This document shows, piece after piece, positions 45,786 through 55,109 of a stretch of 64,000 bases of DNA (the stretch's first letter is position 1; each line of letters opens with the position of its first letter). The DNA is from an uncultured bacterium (GTDB lineage: Bacteria; Verrucomicrobiota; Lentisphaeria; Victivallales; UBA1829). Under the pieces are notes generated by a model, which saw only the letters and a program-made list of their open reading frames with translations, searched no databases and was not told the origin of the DNA. Location: the NCBI GenBank assembly GCA_902762495.1, contig CACWOL010000008.1:1-64000 (forward strand), read 5' to 3'. The position numbers and the translations under genes are program-made.

Positions 45786-47111
45786 ATGAGTTCAAAAAAA
45801 GAATCTGATTTCGATGCCATGGACTTTTGGCAAAAACACAACCGTAATGTTCAGTTAAAGCGAAACGCAGATGCTGCAAAACGTAGTGCTGATGCTGCGG
45901 AAGAAGTTGCCCGTGCAAAAAAAGAACAGGCATTGCAGGCAAAACTTGATCGGGAGGCAAATGATCTGCATAGAGCAAAAATGGAGGAATTCGCAAGAGC
46001 GGAAAAAGAAGCAAATGATCTGCATAGAGCAAAAATGGAAGAATTAGCGAAGCAAGAACGAGAAGCCAAAGAATTTTCAAAACAACAGCAACTCAAACTG
46101 TATGATGTTTCATGTCAAATTGATGATTTGGAAAAACAGAATACCGCCATAGAACGAATTCGGCTTTTCTATGAAATAAATGCAGAATTTGAAAGGATCG
46201 TACATGCCGCGATAGAAGACCTGCAATATCGTAAATTATACACGCAAACAAAAGCGGCCTTGAAGAAAGAAGAAACGATTATATCCCGCGATTTTAGCAA
46301 AGAATTGTCCCTTTATCTTAAAATTGAGGAACTTGAACAATTGCGGATGGATTTGTTTGGTGCAAAACAAAACATACGATCATTTGATGAGTTGCATTTA
46401 TCTAAACGACTGCTTACGGAAAGGCAAAAAGCATCCAAGGAAATGCCAGATTGGTCATTGAATACGGATGAGATATTTTCCCTGCAAAAAAGTATTGATA
46501 GATTTTATATCTCCGTTGCAAATCTAAAATGGTTTTGGGAGTTTTTTTCCAATAGCGGTTTCCTGGAATCTATTTCCATGTTTCAAAGCATGTTGTTTTT
46601 GTTTTATAAATTGGATGAAACAATCATACAGAGTAAAGAATGGCAAGATATAAGCATTGTGGGGCCTACCGAGGATGAATTCGAAGCATTTTGCAGGTTT
46701 TGTGTTGAACTTATTCAAAAGAATTATGATTATGCAGATACAGTTCTTCAAATCATGGAAAATATTGATTCTCCGGAAGCGGAGGAGACCATTGAAAAGA
46801 TTAAAGACCTGCAAAGGAAAAAACTGCTTGAAGTGCTGAAACACAAACAGGAGGAGGAACAAGAGGAACAGAAGAAAGAAAAAGTGTTAAAAAATGAGAT
46901 ACAGAAAAAAATAAATGAAAAACATACAGAAAGTAATATCTGTGGTTGTTTGGGTGTTCTATTATTGATTACCGGTTTTTGTCTGCTCCCCGTAAATGTA
47001 ATAATTTCTGTTATTTGTATTTTCTTGGGAGTGGGGGGAGTCGCTGCGAGTCATGATGCCAGCAAACAATTGAAGCAGTTGAAAGACGATGCAAAAAAAC
47101 AGGAGAAATAA
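45786..47111 (+). CDS. Coiled-coil protein with C-terminal double membrane anchor, unknown (module gene 1)
   Basis: A 441-residue protein. Residues about 15-125 are a long Ala/Lys/Glu/Arg coiled coil containing an 18-residue tandem duplication ('EANDLHRAKMEEFARAEK' then 'EANDLHRAKMEELAKQER'). About 125-345 is a helical region without recognised motifs. A second coiled coil (about 345-385, 'LLEVLKHKQEEEQEEQKKEK') leads to two hydrophobic segments at about 393-425 ('CLGVLLLITGFCLLPV', 'VIISVICIFLGVGG'). The base composition is much more AT-rich than its neighbours, suggesting recent acquisition. GAGGT lies 5 bp upstream. The next gene starts 2 bp after the stop, with its ribosome site inside this gene, so the pair is one transcription unit. 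Function unknown. Confidence 0.85.
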   Translation: MSSKKESDFDAMDFWQKHNRNVQLKRNADAAKRSADAAEEVARAKKEQALQAKLDREANDLHRAKMEEFARAEKEANDLHRAKMEELAKQEREAKEFSKQQQLKLYDVSCQIDDLEKQNTAIERIRLFYEINAEFERIVHAAIEDLQYRKLYTQTKAALKKEETIISRDFSKELSLYLKIEELEQLRMDLFGAKQNIRSFDELHLSKRLLTERQKASKEMPDWSLNTDEIFSLQKSIDRFYISVANLKWFWEFFSNSGFLESISMFQSMLFLFYKLDETIIQSKEWQDISIVGPTEDEFEAFCRFCVELIQKNYDYADTVLQIMENIDSPEAEETIEKIKDLQRKKLLEVLKHKQEEEQEEQKKEKVLKNEIQKKINEKHTESNICGCLGVLLLITGFCLLPVNVIISVICIFLGVGGVAASHDASKQLKQLKDDAKKQEK

Positions 47112-47113
47112 GT

Positions 47114-47797
47114 ATGCCGAGAAAATACATACTTAATGATAGTCTGTTAATCAATCATGAATGGACACGGAAGAATCCTGAGGACAACGGATATCGGACC
47201 GCGACACCGAATCTAATTGATGAGGTTGAGGATTCTGTTCAACGTGACCCCAAATATAAAAAATATGGGAAGGAATTAGACCTTTATTTGGGGGCAGAAA
47301 AGCATCATGCAAATATAAATCGGGACATAGTGATTCATAAAATACTATTGATAGATTACACGAACTCCACGAATCTCAAAATGTACGGAAAAAAAGGAAC
47401 CTCTGTTTTTTCTCTGGCGGACAAAATCGTGGCACGTGGAGATGAGCTGGATCAAATGATTCGAGATGGTTGCCCGGATGCCGTGAAAATAATCGCCGGA
47501 TTCGAGACAGTAAATTTGTTTTCCTTTGCGACAAAGTATTGCTGTTACCATAACACAATCTGCTATGGAAGAGATGACTATTCAATCTATGACAATATTG
47601 TTGCGCGAATGATCCCATTTTATCTCAAAGTTAGGCCGAGTTTTATTTCCGATTGCAGAAACACTCAAAACTATCTTGAGTACAAAAAAATCATTGACAC
47701 ATTAATTGCAGTTTATGATTTACAGGGTATTCCCAATATTAGGCGGAAAATAGATCATTTCCTGTGGTATCAGGACAAACAGAAGGACAACGAATAA
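47114..47797 (+). CDS. Unknown protein, possibly OGG-like fold (module gene 2)
   Basis: A 227-residue soluble protein coupled to the preceding coiled-coil gene (AGGAG at 47101-47105, 8 bp before ATG). The most conserved-looking part is 'NLFSFATKYCCYHNTICYGR' followed by 'YSIYDNIVARMIP' and the C-terminal 'RRKIDHFLWYQDKQ'. I recall a similar FA(S/T)KYC.(F/Y)HN...YD pattern in bacterial proteins assigned an 8-oxoguanine-glycosylase-like (OGG) fold, but this is a weak memory-based link. No membrane segment or signal peptide. AT-rich like its partner. An inverted composite repeat begins 7 bp after its stop. Confidence 0.8.
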   Translation: MPRKYILNDSLLINHEWTRKNPEDNGYRTATPNLIDEVEDSVQRDPKYKKYGKELDLYLGAEKHHANINRDIVIHKILLIDYTNSTNLKMYGKKGTSVFSLADKIVARGDELDQMIRDGCPDAVKIIAGFETVNLFSFATKYCCYHNTICYGRDDYSIYDNIVARMIPFYLKVRPSFISDCRNTQNYLEYKKIIDTLIAVYDLQGIPNIRRKIDHFLWYQDKQKDNE

Positions 47798-47803
47798 TCT
47801 TGT

Positions 47804-47884
47804 CGCTTCGCCGGGGGCGCGCATCCGCGCGCCTCGGTAAGCTCGCCTGCGCTCGACATGTTATTATTACCGCGGAGGCGCGAA
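47804..47884 (-). repeat. Composite palindromic repeat, copy C (inverted)
   Basis: Read on the minus strand it gives CGCGCCTCCGCGGTAA, then TGTCGAGCGCAGGCGAGCTTACC, then a CGCGC/GCGCG palindrome and CCCCCGGCGAAGCG, the same order as copies A and B. It closes the AT-rich module on the right; a further short unit lies at 47925-47943. Confidence 0.65.
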
Positions 47885-48001
47885 TGGCTGTTTTTTTTTG
47901 ATTGGGGAAGGAGCTTGTTTCCCTGACCGCGAGGCGCGAACGACGGAAGATTTTAAATAGCGGAAAAACTATCCGTGTACTGGATCAGCACACGCTGTGT
48001 G

Positions 48002-50017
48002 TCAGTCTGCGTCGTTGTATTTCTTCATGAAGTCTTCGTGTTCGGAGGCGAGGCGTTCCCATTCGACGGTGGCCTCGGCGATGTCGTAGTCGAGCGCCTT
48101 GCGGCGTTTCTGGAGCGCGGCGAAATCGGTTTGCGGCGTGGCTTCCATGAGCTGCCTGTCGATCTCCGCCTTCTCGTTTTCGGCGTCCTCGATGATCTTC
48201 TCGCACTTCGCCAGGCCGCGTTCGATGCGGCGTTTTTCGGGGAGCAGGGCGTTGCGTTTCGCGGCCTTCTCGCGGCGGCGGTCCTTGCCCGCGGTCTGCG
48301 GCTGGGGCTGGGACGGCGTGCCGGAATTCGAGCTTGAATCTGAAGCCGAGGCGGACGAAGCGGACGAAGACGCCTTGTTCTGCTGATTGTTTCCGGCGGG
48401 CGCGTTCGCGGCCTCCTCCTCGGCGAGCTTTTCCTTGTAGTAGTCGAAGTTGCCGAAGAAACGTTTCACGCGGTCGTGGCGCATTTCGAGGATGGTGGTG
48501 GCGGTGCCGCGGATGAATTCGAGGTCGTGGCTGACGAAGCAGACCGTGCCCTTGTAGTTCATGATGGCGCCCTGGAGAGCCTCGCGCGCGGCGATGTCGA
48601 GGTGCGTGGTCGGTTCGTCGAGGATGAGCAGGTTCGGCGGGTTCACAAAGATGCGCGCGAAGCAGAGGCGGATCTTTTCGCCGCCGGACAGCACCTTGCA
48701 CTGCTTCATGGCGTCGTCGCCGGAGAACCCGAACGCGCCGAGGATCTCGCGGATGCGCGAGGGCGGGGTGTCGCCGGGCGCGGCGTGCTTCACGACGTCG
48801 TACGCGGCCTCCTCGGCGGGCAGGAGTTCGGCGAATTCCTGCGCCTGGTATCCGATCACGACGTTGTGCCCGAGGCGTGCGCGGCCGGAAGTCGGGGCGA
48901 GCGTGCCTGCGATGATGCGGAGGAGCGTGGTCTTGCCCATGCCGTTGTAGCCCACGATGCCGAGCTTGTCGCCGTTGTTGACCGTGAACGAGACGTCGCG
49001 GAAGACGAAGCGCGCGCCGTCGTAGGAGTGGGAGACGTTTTCGACGGCGCAGACCTCGGCGCCGCAGCGCGGGGGCTCGGGGATGCGGATGCGCCCCTGG
49101 AAATGAAGCTGTTCGGGCAGTTCCTCGGTCTCGATTTTGTCGAGCATCTTGATCCACATCTGGACCTGTGCGGCCTTGCTCGCCTTGTAGCGGAAACGTT
49201 CGATGTTCTCCTTCAGCTTGTCGCGGCGCTTTTCGGTGTTCTTGCGGGCGGCCTCGGCGAGCGCGGATCGCGTTTCGCGTTCGACCACGTACTTGCTGTA
49301 GCTTCCGGAATAACGCGTCGCCTTGCCGCCGTTGATCTCGAGCGTGACGTTCGTGAGGGAGTTGAGCAGGAAACGGTCGTGGGAGATGAGGAGGAGGGTG
49401 CCTGTGTAGACGCGCAGGCGGCGCTGAAGCCATTCCACTGCGGGGATGTCGAGGTAGTTGGAGGGTTCGTCGAGGAGCAGGATGTCCGGTTCGGAGAGCA
49501 GGACGCGCGCCATGGAGGCGCGCATCTGCCAGCCGCCGGAAAACGAGTTCAGCGGCTTGTGGAAGACGTCCTCGTCGAACCCGAGTCCGGCGAGCGCGGC
49601 TTCGGCGCGGTGCCCGGAATCGTAGCCGCCGAGGTGTTCGTAGGTGGTCTGCAGGTGGCCGAACTCGTCGAGCAGCTGGCGGTTGGCGGGATCGGTCTCG
49701 AGGGCGCGTTCGACCTCCGCGAGGCGCGCCTGAATGAGCGGGAGTTCGCCCGTGGCGGCGACGTAGGACAGCACGTCCTCCTGCTTGTCGGAAAGGTCGA
49801 TCTGCTGGCGGAGGATGCCGATGCGGAGGCGTTCCGGGATCAGGATCTCGCCCTTGTCGGGCGGGAGCTCGCCGAGGATCATGCTGAAGACGGTGGTCTT
49901 GCCCGCGCCGTTGGGGCCGACCATGCCGACGCGCTCGCCCTGATTGATGCGGAACGAGGCGTTGTCAAGGATCGCCTTGCCGCCCAGGAGCTTGGTGACG
50001 TTCTGGAAATCGATCAT
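48002..50017 (-). CDS. ABC-F family ATPase (Uup/YdiF type)
   Basis: A 671-residue soluble protein with two ABC cassettes. Walker A motifs are 'GPNGAGKTT' (about residue 38) and 'GYNGMGKTT' (about 355). Signatures are 'NSFSGGWQMR' and 'KVLSGGEKIR', and Walker B 'ILLLDEPSNYLD' and 'LILDEPTTHLD'. The inter-domain linker is Arg/Lys-rich. After the second cassette comes a 50-residue Ser/Ala/Gln/Asn low-complexity stretch, then a coiled-coil C-terminal domain. ABC-F proteins act on the ribosome rather than transporting. It lies 56 bp downstream of typA, probably in the same operon. Confidence 0.92.
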   Translation of the reverse strand: MIDFQNVTKLLGGKAILDNASFRINQGERVGMVGPNGAGKTTVFSMILGELPPDKGEILIPERLRIGILRQQIDLSDKQEDVLSYVAATGELPLIQARLAEVERALETDPANRQLLDEFGHLQTTYEHLGGYDSGHRAEAALAGLGFDEDVFHKPLNSFSGGWQMRASMARVLLSEPDILLLDEPSNYLDIPAVEWLQRRLRVYTGTLLLISHDRFLLNSLTNVTLEINGGKATRYSGSYSKYVVERETRSALAEAARKNTEKRRDKLKENIERFRYKASKAAQVQMWIKMLDKIETEELPEQLHFQGRIRIPEPPRCGAEVCAVENVSHSYDGARFVFRDVSFTVNNGDKLGIVGYNGMGKTTLLRIIAGTLAPTSGRARLGHNVVIGYQAQEFAELLPAEEAAYDVVKHAAPGDTPPSRIREILGAFGFSGDDAMKQCKVLSGGEKIRLCFARIFVNPPNLLILDEPTTHLDIAAREALQGAIMNYKGTVCFVSHDLEFIRGTATTILEMRHDRVKRFFGNFDYYKEKLAEEEAANAPAGNNQQNKASSSASSASASDSSSNSGTPSQPQPQTAGKDRRREKAAKRNALLPEKRRIERGLAKCEKIIEDAENEKAEIDRQLMEATPQTDFAALQKRRKALDYDIAEATVEWERLASEHEDFMKKYNDAD

Positions 50018-50073
50018 GGGGCCGTCTTCGTCGTTTCAGCGGGAAACATCGGAACCGTTTTGTTCTCCGCGCC

Positions 50074-51903
<1,830 letters not shown>

Positions 51904-51949
51904 AAGGATTCGTGGTTGTGAAAGTCTTTGGAAAACAAGTATAAACTAT

Positions 51950-51978
51950 AATATAGCACAGTTTCTATAAAATTGCAA
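51950..51978 (-). promoter_or_regulatory. Promoter for typA-ABC-F
   Basis: Minus strand TTGCAA, 17 bp, TATATT with extended TGC. Confidence 0.7.
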
Positions 51979-52022
51979 TACGCGTGCGAACGATTCCGGC
52001 AGGAATTCAAGGGAGAATTTGA

Positions 52023-52061
52023 GAAAAAAGAGACCCGGAACTCCGTGAAAGGAATTCCGGG
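52023..52061 (-). terminator. Intrinsic terminator of the Nif11-like gene
   Basis: Minus strand CCCGGAATTCC / GGAGTTCCGGG stem, then TCTCTTTTTTCTC. Confidence 0.8.
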
Positions 52062-52109
52062 CCGAAAGATGGTTTCTGCCGTGAAAAAAGCTGGAGCAGA
52101 CTTCTACGA

Positions 52110-52397
52110 TTACTGGAGGGAGGCGAGCCACTCGGCGACGGCGTCGGCGGAGCCGCCTTCGGTCTTGATCTCCTCCTCGTAGACCTCGCAGATCATGGCG
52201 GAGAGGTGTTCCATGTCGATCTTCTTGCCGGAGAGGTCGCTGACGACTTTCAGGAGGTCGTGCTTGTTGAAGGTGTAGTTATTGGCGGCGACGAGGTCGG
52301 CGATCTCCTTGGCGGAGGCGGCGCGGCCGATGGCGTCACGGAATTCGTCGTCGGACATGAGGCGGACACAGAATGCTTTTGCGAGTTCAACAGACAT
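52110..52397 (-). CDS. Nif11-domain small protein
   Basis: A 95-residue protein. The first 50 residues match the Nif11 pattern 'SVELAKAFCVRLMSDDEFRD', 'AASAKEIADLVAANNYTFNK'. The end is 'EEIKTEGGSADAVAEWLASLQ', with a Gly-Gly followed by 13 residues. Nif11-like domains serve as leader peptides of some RiPP precursors, but no modifying enzyme or transporter is adjacent and no Cys/Ser/Thr-rich core is present. It is a single-gene unit with clear promoter and terminator. Confidence 0.75.
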   Translation of the reverse strand: MSVELAKAFCVRLMSDDEFRDAIGRAASAKEIADLVAANNYTFNKHDLLKVVSDLSGKKIDMEHLSAMICEVYEEEIKTEGGSADAVAEWLASLQ

Positions 52398-52443
52398 GGT
52401 AAGATCCTTTCAATGGGGTGTTGATTGTTTAGCCGTATGAGAT

Positions 52444-52472
52444 ACAATAGCACGGAACATGCGAAAAATCAA
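52444..52472 (-). promoter_or_regulatory. Promoter for the Nif11-like gene
   Basis: Minus strand TTGATT, 17 bp, TATTGT with extended TGC; nearly identical to the DUF362 promoter at 44838. Confidence 0.65.
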
Positions 52473-52532
52473 CGCGGAAACGGAAAAACAGCCGAAAAAT
52501 GAGGGAAACAGCCGGAGTGTTTCCGGCACGGA

Positions 52533-54029
52533 TCACAGCGGGTCGACCGAGCCGTCGGACGCGTGCTTGTCCAGATAGTCGCGGATGGTGCGCGCGAACT
52601 CGACGCCGATGCCGCTGACGCGGGAGGCGATCTCCTCCGCCGTGGCGTTCCTAAGCGCGCGGACGGATCCGAATTCGCGCAGGAGCGCGGCTTTTCTCGC
52701 CTCGCCGATGCCCTCGATCTCGTCCAGCAGGGAATCTCGAATCGTTTTTAATCTGAGCTCGCGGTGGTAGGTGATGGCAAACCGGTGCGCCTCGTCGCGG
52801 ACCGCCTGCAGGAGCTTGACCGCGGCGCTGTCCAGCGGCAGGCGGATGGACTCGGATTCGCCGGGGATGAAGACTTCCTCGTGTTTTTTCGCGAGGCCGA
52901 TGATCGGGAACGGCGGACAATGAATGGCGACTAGGGCGTCGAGCGCGCTGGAGAGCTGGCCCTTGCCGCCGTCGACCATGAGCAGGTCGGGCAGGGGGCG
53001 GCTTTCCTCCATGAGGCGGGTGAAATGCCGCGTGACGGCCTCCTTCATCATGGCGAAGTCGTTCGGTCCCTCGACCGTGCGGATGCGGAACCGGCGGTAT
53101 TTCTTCTTGTCGGGGCGGCCGCCTGTGAAATGCACCATGCTCGCGACGGCGAGCGTGCCGGAGATGTTCGAGATGTCGAAGCACTCGATGTTTTCGGGGA
53201 GGACGGGGAGACAGAGCTCCTCGCCGAGCTCCTTCACCGCGCCTTCGCCCGCCACGAGCGAGGGAATCTGCACGTTCGCGAGGTTGCGGCGGCGTCCGGC
53301 GTAGAGACAGTCGAGGTTGTCGGCGACGTCGCGGAGATTGGCGGCCTTCTCGAACTGCTGTTTCGCGGCGGCCTCGGTCATGCGCTGTTTCAGGATCGCG
53401 GCGACCTCGCCGATGTGGCCGTTCAGCACGTCGATCAGCTTCTTCACGCGCTCGTCGTATTCCTCCTTCGTGACCTCGCCCACGCACGGACGACAGCAGT
53501 CGCGGACGGTCCCCGCCAGACAGTGCGCGCGGTCCTCCGGCCCCGGCTCGGCGCAGCGGCACACGCGGATGCCGAAATGCCGCACGAGAAAGTCGGCGGT
53601 GAGGTGGAGCGCGCCGCCCTTCGGAAACGGCCCGAAGTAGAGGCAGGAATCGTCCTTCTTGAGGCGCGCGAACTTGAGGCGCGGGAAGGTCTCGGCGGGG
53701 TCGATCTTCAGCATCAGGTAGCGCTTGTCGTCGCGCATGAGCACGTTGTAGTGCGGCGCGTACTCCTTGATGAGGCGGGATTCGAGGATCAGCGCCTCGT
53801 CCTCGGTGCGGACCGTGATGGTCTCCCAGGTGGCGATGGAGTGGATCAGCGAGCGCAGTTTCGGGTCGGCGGTGCGGATGCGCGAATCCTGGAAATACTG
53901 GCTCATGCGACGCCGCAGGTTCGCCGCCTTGCCCACGTAGATGACCGTGCCGAAGCGGTCGCGGTAGATGTAGCAGCCGGGCTTGTCCGGGATGTCCGAC
54001 GGCCTGAACTCGGGATGCAGTTTCGACAT
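52533..54029 (-). CDS. uvrC: UvrABC system protein C (short form)
   Basis: The dual-incision nuclease of nucleotide excision repair. The 498-residue protein has GIY-YIG 'CYIYRDRFGTVIYVGKAANL' (about 19-38), a Cys-rich region (about 157-183), a UVR motif 'AAAKQQFEKAANLRDVADNL' (about 222-241), the RNase H-like nuclease ('ENIECFDISNISGT', 'LLMVDGGKGQLSSA', 'RDEAHRFAITYHR') and a C-terminal HhH pair. The segment between UVR and 'ECFDIS' is about 45 residues, much shorter than in E. coli UvrC (610 residues). Last gene of the rhomboid-glgA-queA-uvrC set. Confidence 0.94.
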   Translation of the reverse strand: MSKLHPEFRPSDIPDKPGCYIYRDRFGTVIYVGKAANLRRRMSQYFQDSRIRTADPKLRSLIHSIATWETITVRTEDEALILESRLIKEYAPHYNVLMRDDKRYLMLKIDPAETFPRLKFARLKKDDSCLYFGPFPKGGALHLTADFLVRHFGIRVCRCAEPGPEDRAHCLAGTVRDCCRPCVGEVTKEEYDERVKKLIDVLNGHIGEVAAILKQRMTEAAAKQQFEKAANLRDVADNLDCLYAGRRRNLANVQIPSLVAGEGAVKELGEELCLPVLPENIECFDISNISGTLAVASMVHFTGGRPDKKKYRRFRIRTVEGPNDFAMMKEAVTRHFTRLMEESRPLPDLLMVDGGKGQLSSALDALVAIHCPPFPIIGLAKKHEEVFIPGESESIRLPLDSAAVKLLQAVRDEAHRFAITYHRELRLKTIRDSLLDEIEGIGEARKAALLREFGSVRALRNATAEEIASRVSGIGVEFARTIRDYLDKHASDGSVDPL

Positions 54030-54056
54030 GCGCGCCTCCGTTCCCCCTCCGTCCGC

Positions 54057-55109
54057 TCAGACGCGCCCGGTGATGAGCATGCAGTCGCCGTAGCTGAAGA
54101 ACTTCATGCGTTCCTGCACCGCGATGCGGTAGGCTTTGCGGATCGGTTCCATGCCGGCGAACGCCGAAACGAGCATGAGTAGGGTGCTTTTCGGCAGATG
54201 GAAGTTCGTGAGAAGCATGTCGGCGGACTTGATGCGGTACGGCGGATAGATGTAGATGGACGTCTCGCCGGTGCGAGGGGTGAAGATGCCTCGTTCGTCC
54301 ACGCAGGATTCGAGCGTGCGGAGCGAGGTGGTGCCGACTGCGAGGATGCGGCCCCCGGCGGTGCGGACGCGGTTGAGGCGGTCGGCGGCCTCCGGCGTGA
54401 AGACGAAATACTCCGCGTGCATCGGGTGGTCCTCGATGTTGTCCTCGGACACGGGCTTGAACGTGCCCGCGCCGACATGAAGCGTGAGCTCGACGCGCTC
54501 CACGCCTTTCTCCTTCAGCGCCGCGAACGTCTTTTCCGTGAAATGCAGTCCGGCGGTCGGGGCAGCGACCGCGCCCTTGCACTGCGCGTAGATCGTCTGG
54601 TAGCGGTCGCTGTCGAGCGGCTGGTCGGGACGTTTGATGTACGGCGGCAGGGGGAGGTGTCCGCAGGCGGCGAAAACCTCCTGCGGGTCGTTTCCGGTGA
54701 GGTCGATCACGCAGGAACCGTCCGGGAGCTTTCCGGCGACCGTCACGCGGTACGGGGAGAGCTCGCCGCCGGAGGTGCGCAGACGCAGCACTGTCTCTTC
54801 CTTGAGGCGTTTCGCGCCGCGCGCCAGGCAAATCCAGCGGCCCCCGGTGTCCGGGTTCAGGTAGAAAAGCTCGACTTCCGCGCCGGTGGATTCCTTGCGG
54901 GCGAACATGCGCGCCGGGATGACGCGGGTATTGTTCAGCACGATCGCGTCGCCGGGCCGCAGATGGTCCGGGAGCGATTCGAACATTTCAATGGAAACGT
55001 CCGAGGTCGCAGGATCAAGCACGAGCATGCGGTCCGCGCCGCGCACCAGCGAAGGTTCCTGCGCGATCAGTTCCTCGGGTAGTTCGTAGTCGAAATCACT
55101 GGTGCGCAT
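54057..55109 (-). CDS. queA: S-adenosylmethionine:tRNA ribosyltransferase-isomerase QueA
   Basis: Makes epoxyqueuosine in tRNA from preQ1 and SAM. The 350-residue protein has 'SDFDYELPEELIAQEPSLVR', 'DAIVLNNTRVIPARMF', 'AAPTAGLHFTEKTFAAL', 'MHAEYFVFTPEAADRLN' and 'LLTNFHLPKSTLLMLVSAFA'. Its start overlaps the end of glgA by 14 bp, and uvrC follows 27 bp later. Secure. Confidence 0.97.
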   Translation of the reverse strand: MRTSDFDYELPEELIAQEPSLVRGADRMLVLDPATSDVSIEMFESLPDHLRPGDAIVLNNTRVIPARMFARKESTGAEVELFYLNPDTGGRWICLARGAKRLKEETVLRLRTSGGELSPYRVTVAGKLPDGSCVIDLTGNDPQEVFAACGHLPLPPYIKRPDQPLDSDRYQTIYAQCKGAVAAPTAGLHFTEKTFAALKEKGVERVELTLHVGAGTFKPVSEDNIEDHPMHAEYFVFTPEAADRLNRVRTAGGRILAVGTTSLRTLESCVDERGIFTPRTGETSIYIYPPYRIKSADMLLTNFHLPKSTLLMLVSAFAGMEPIRKAYRIAVQERMKFFSYGDCMLITGRV

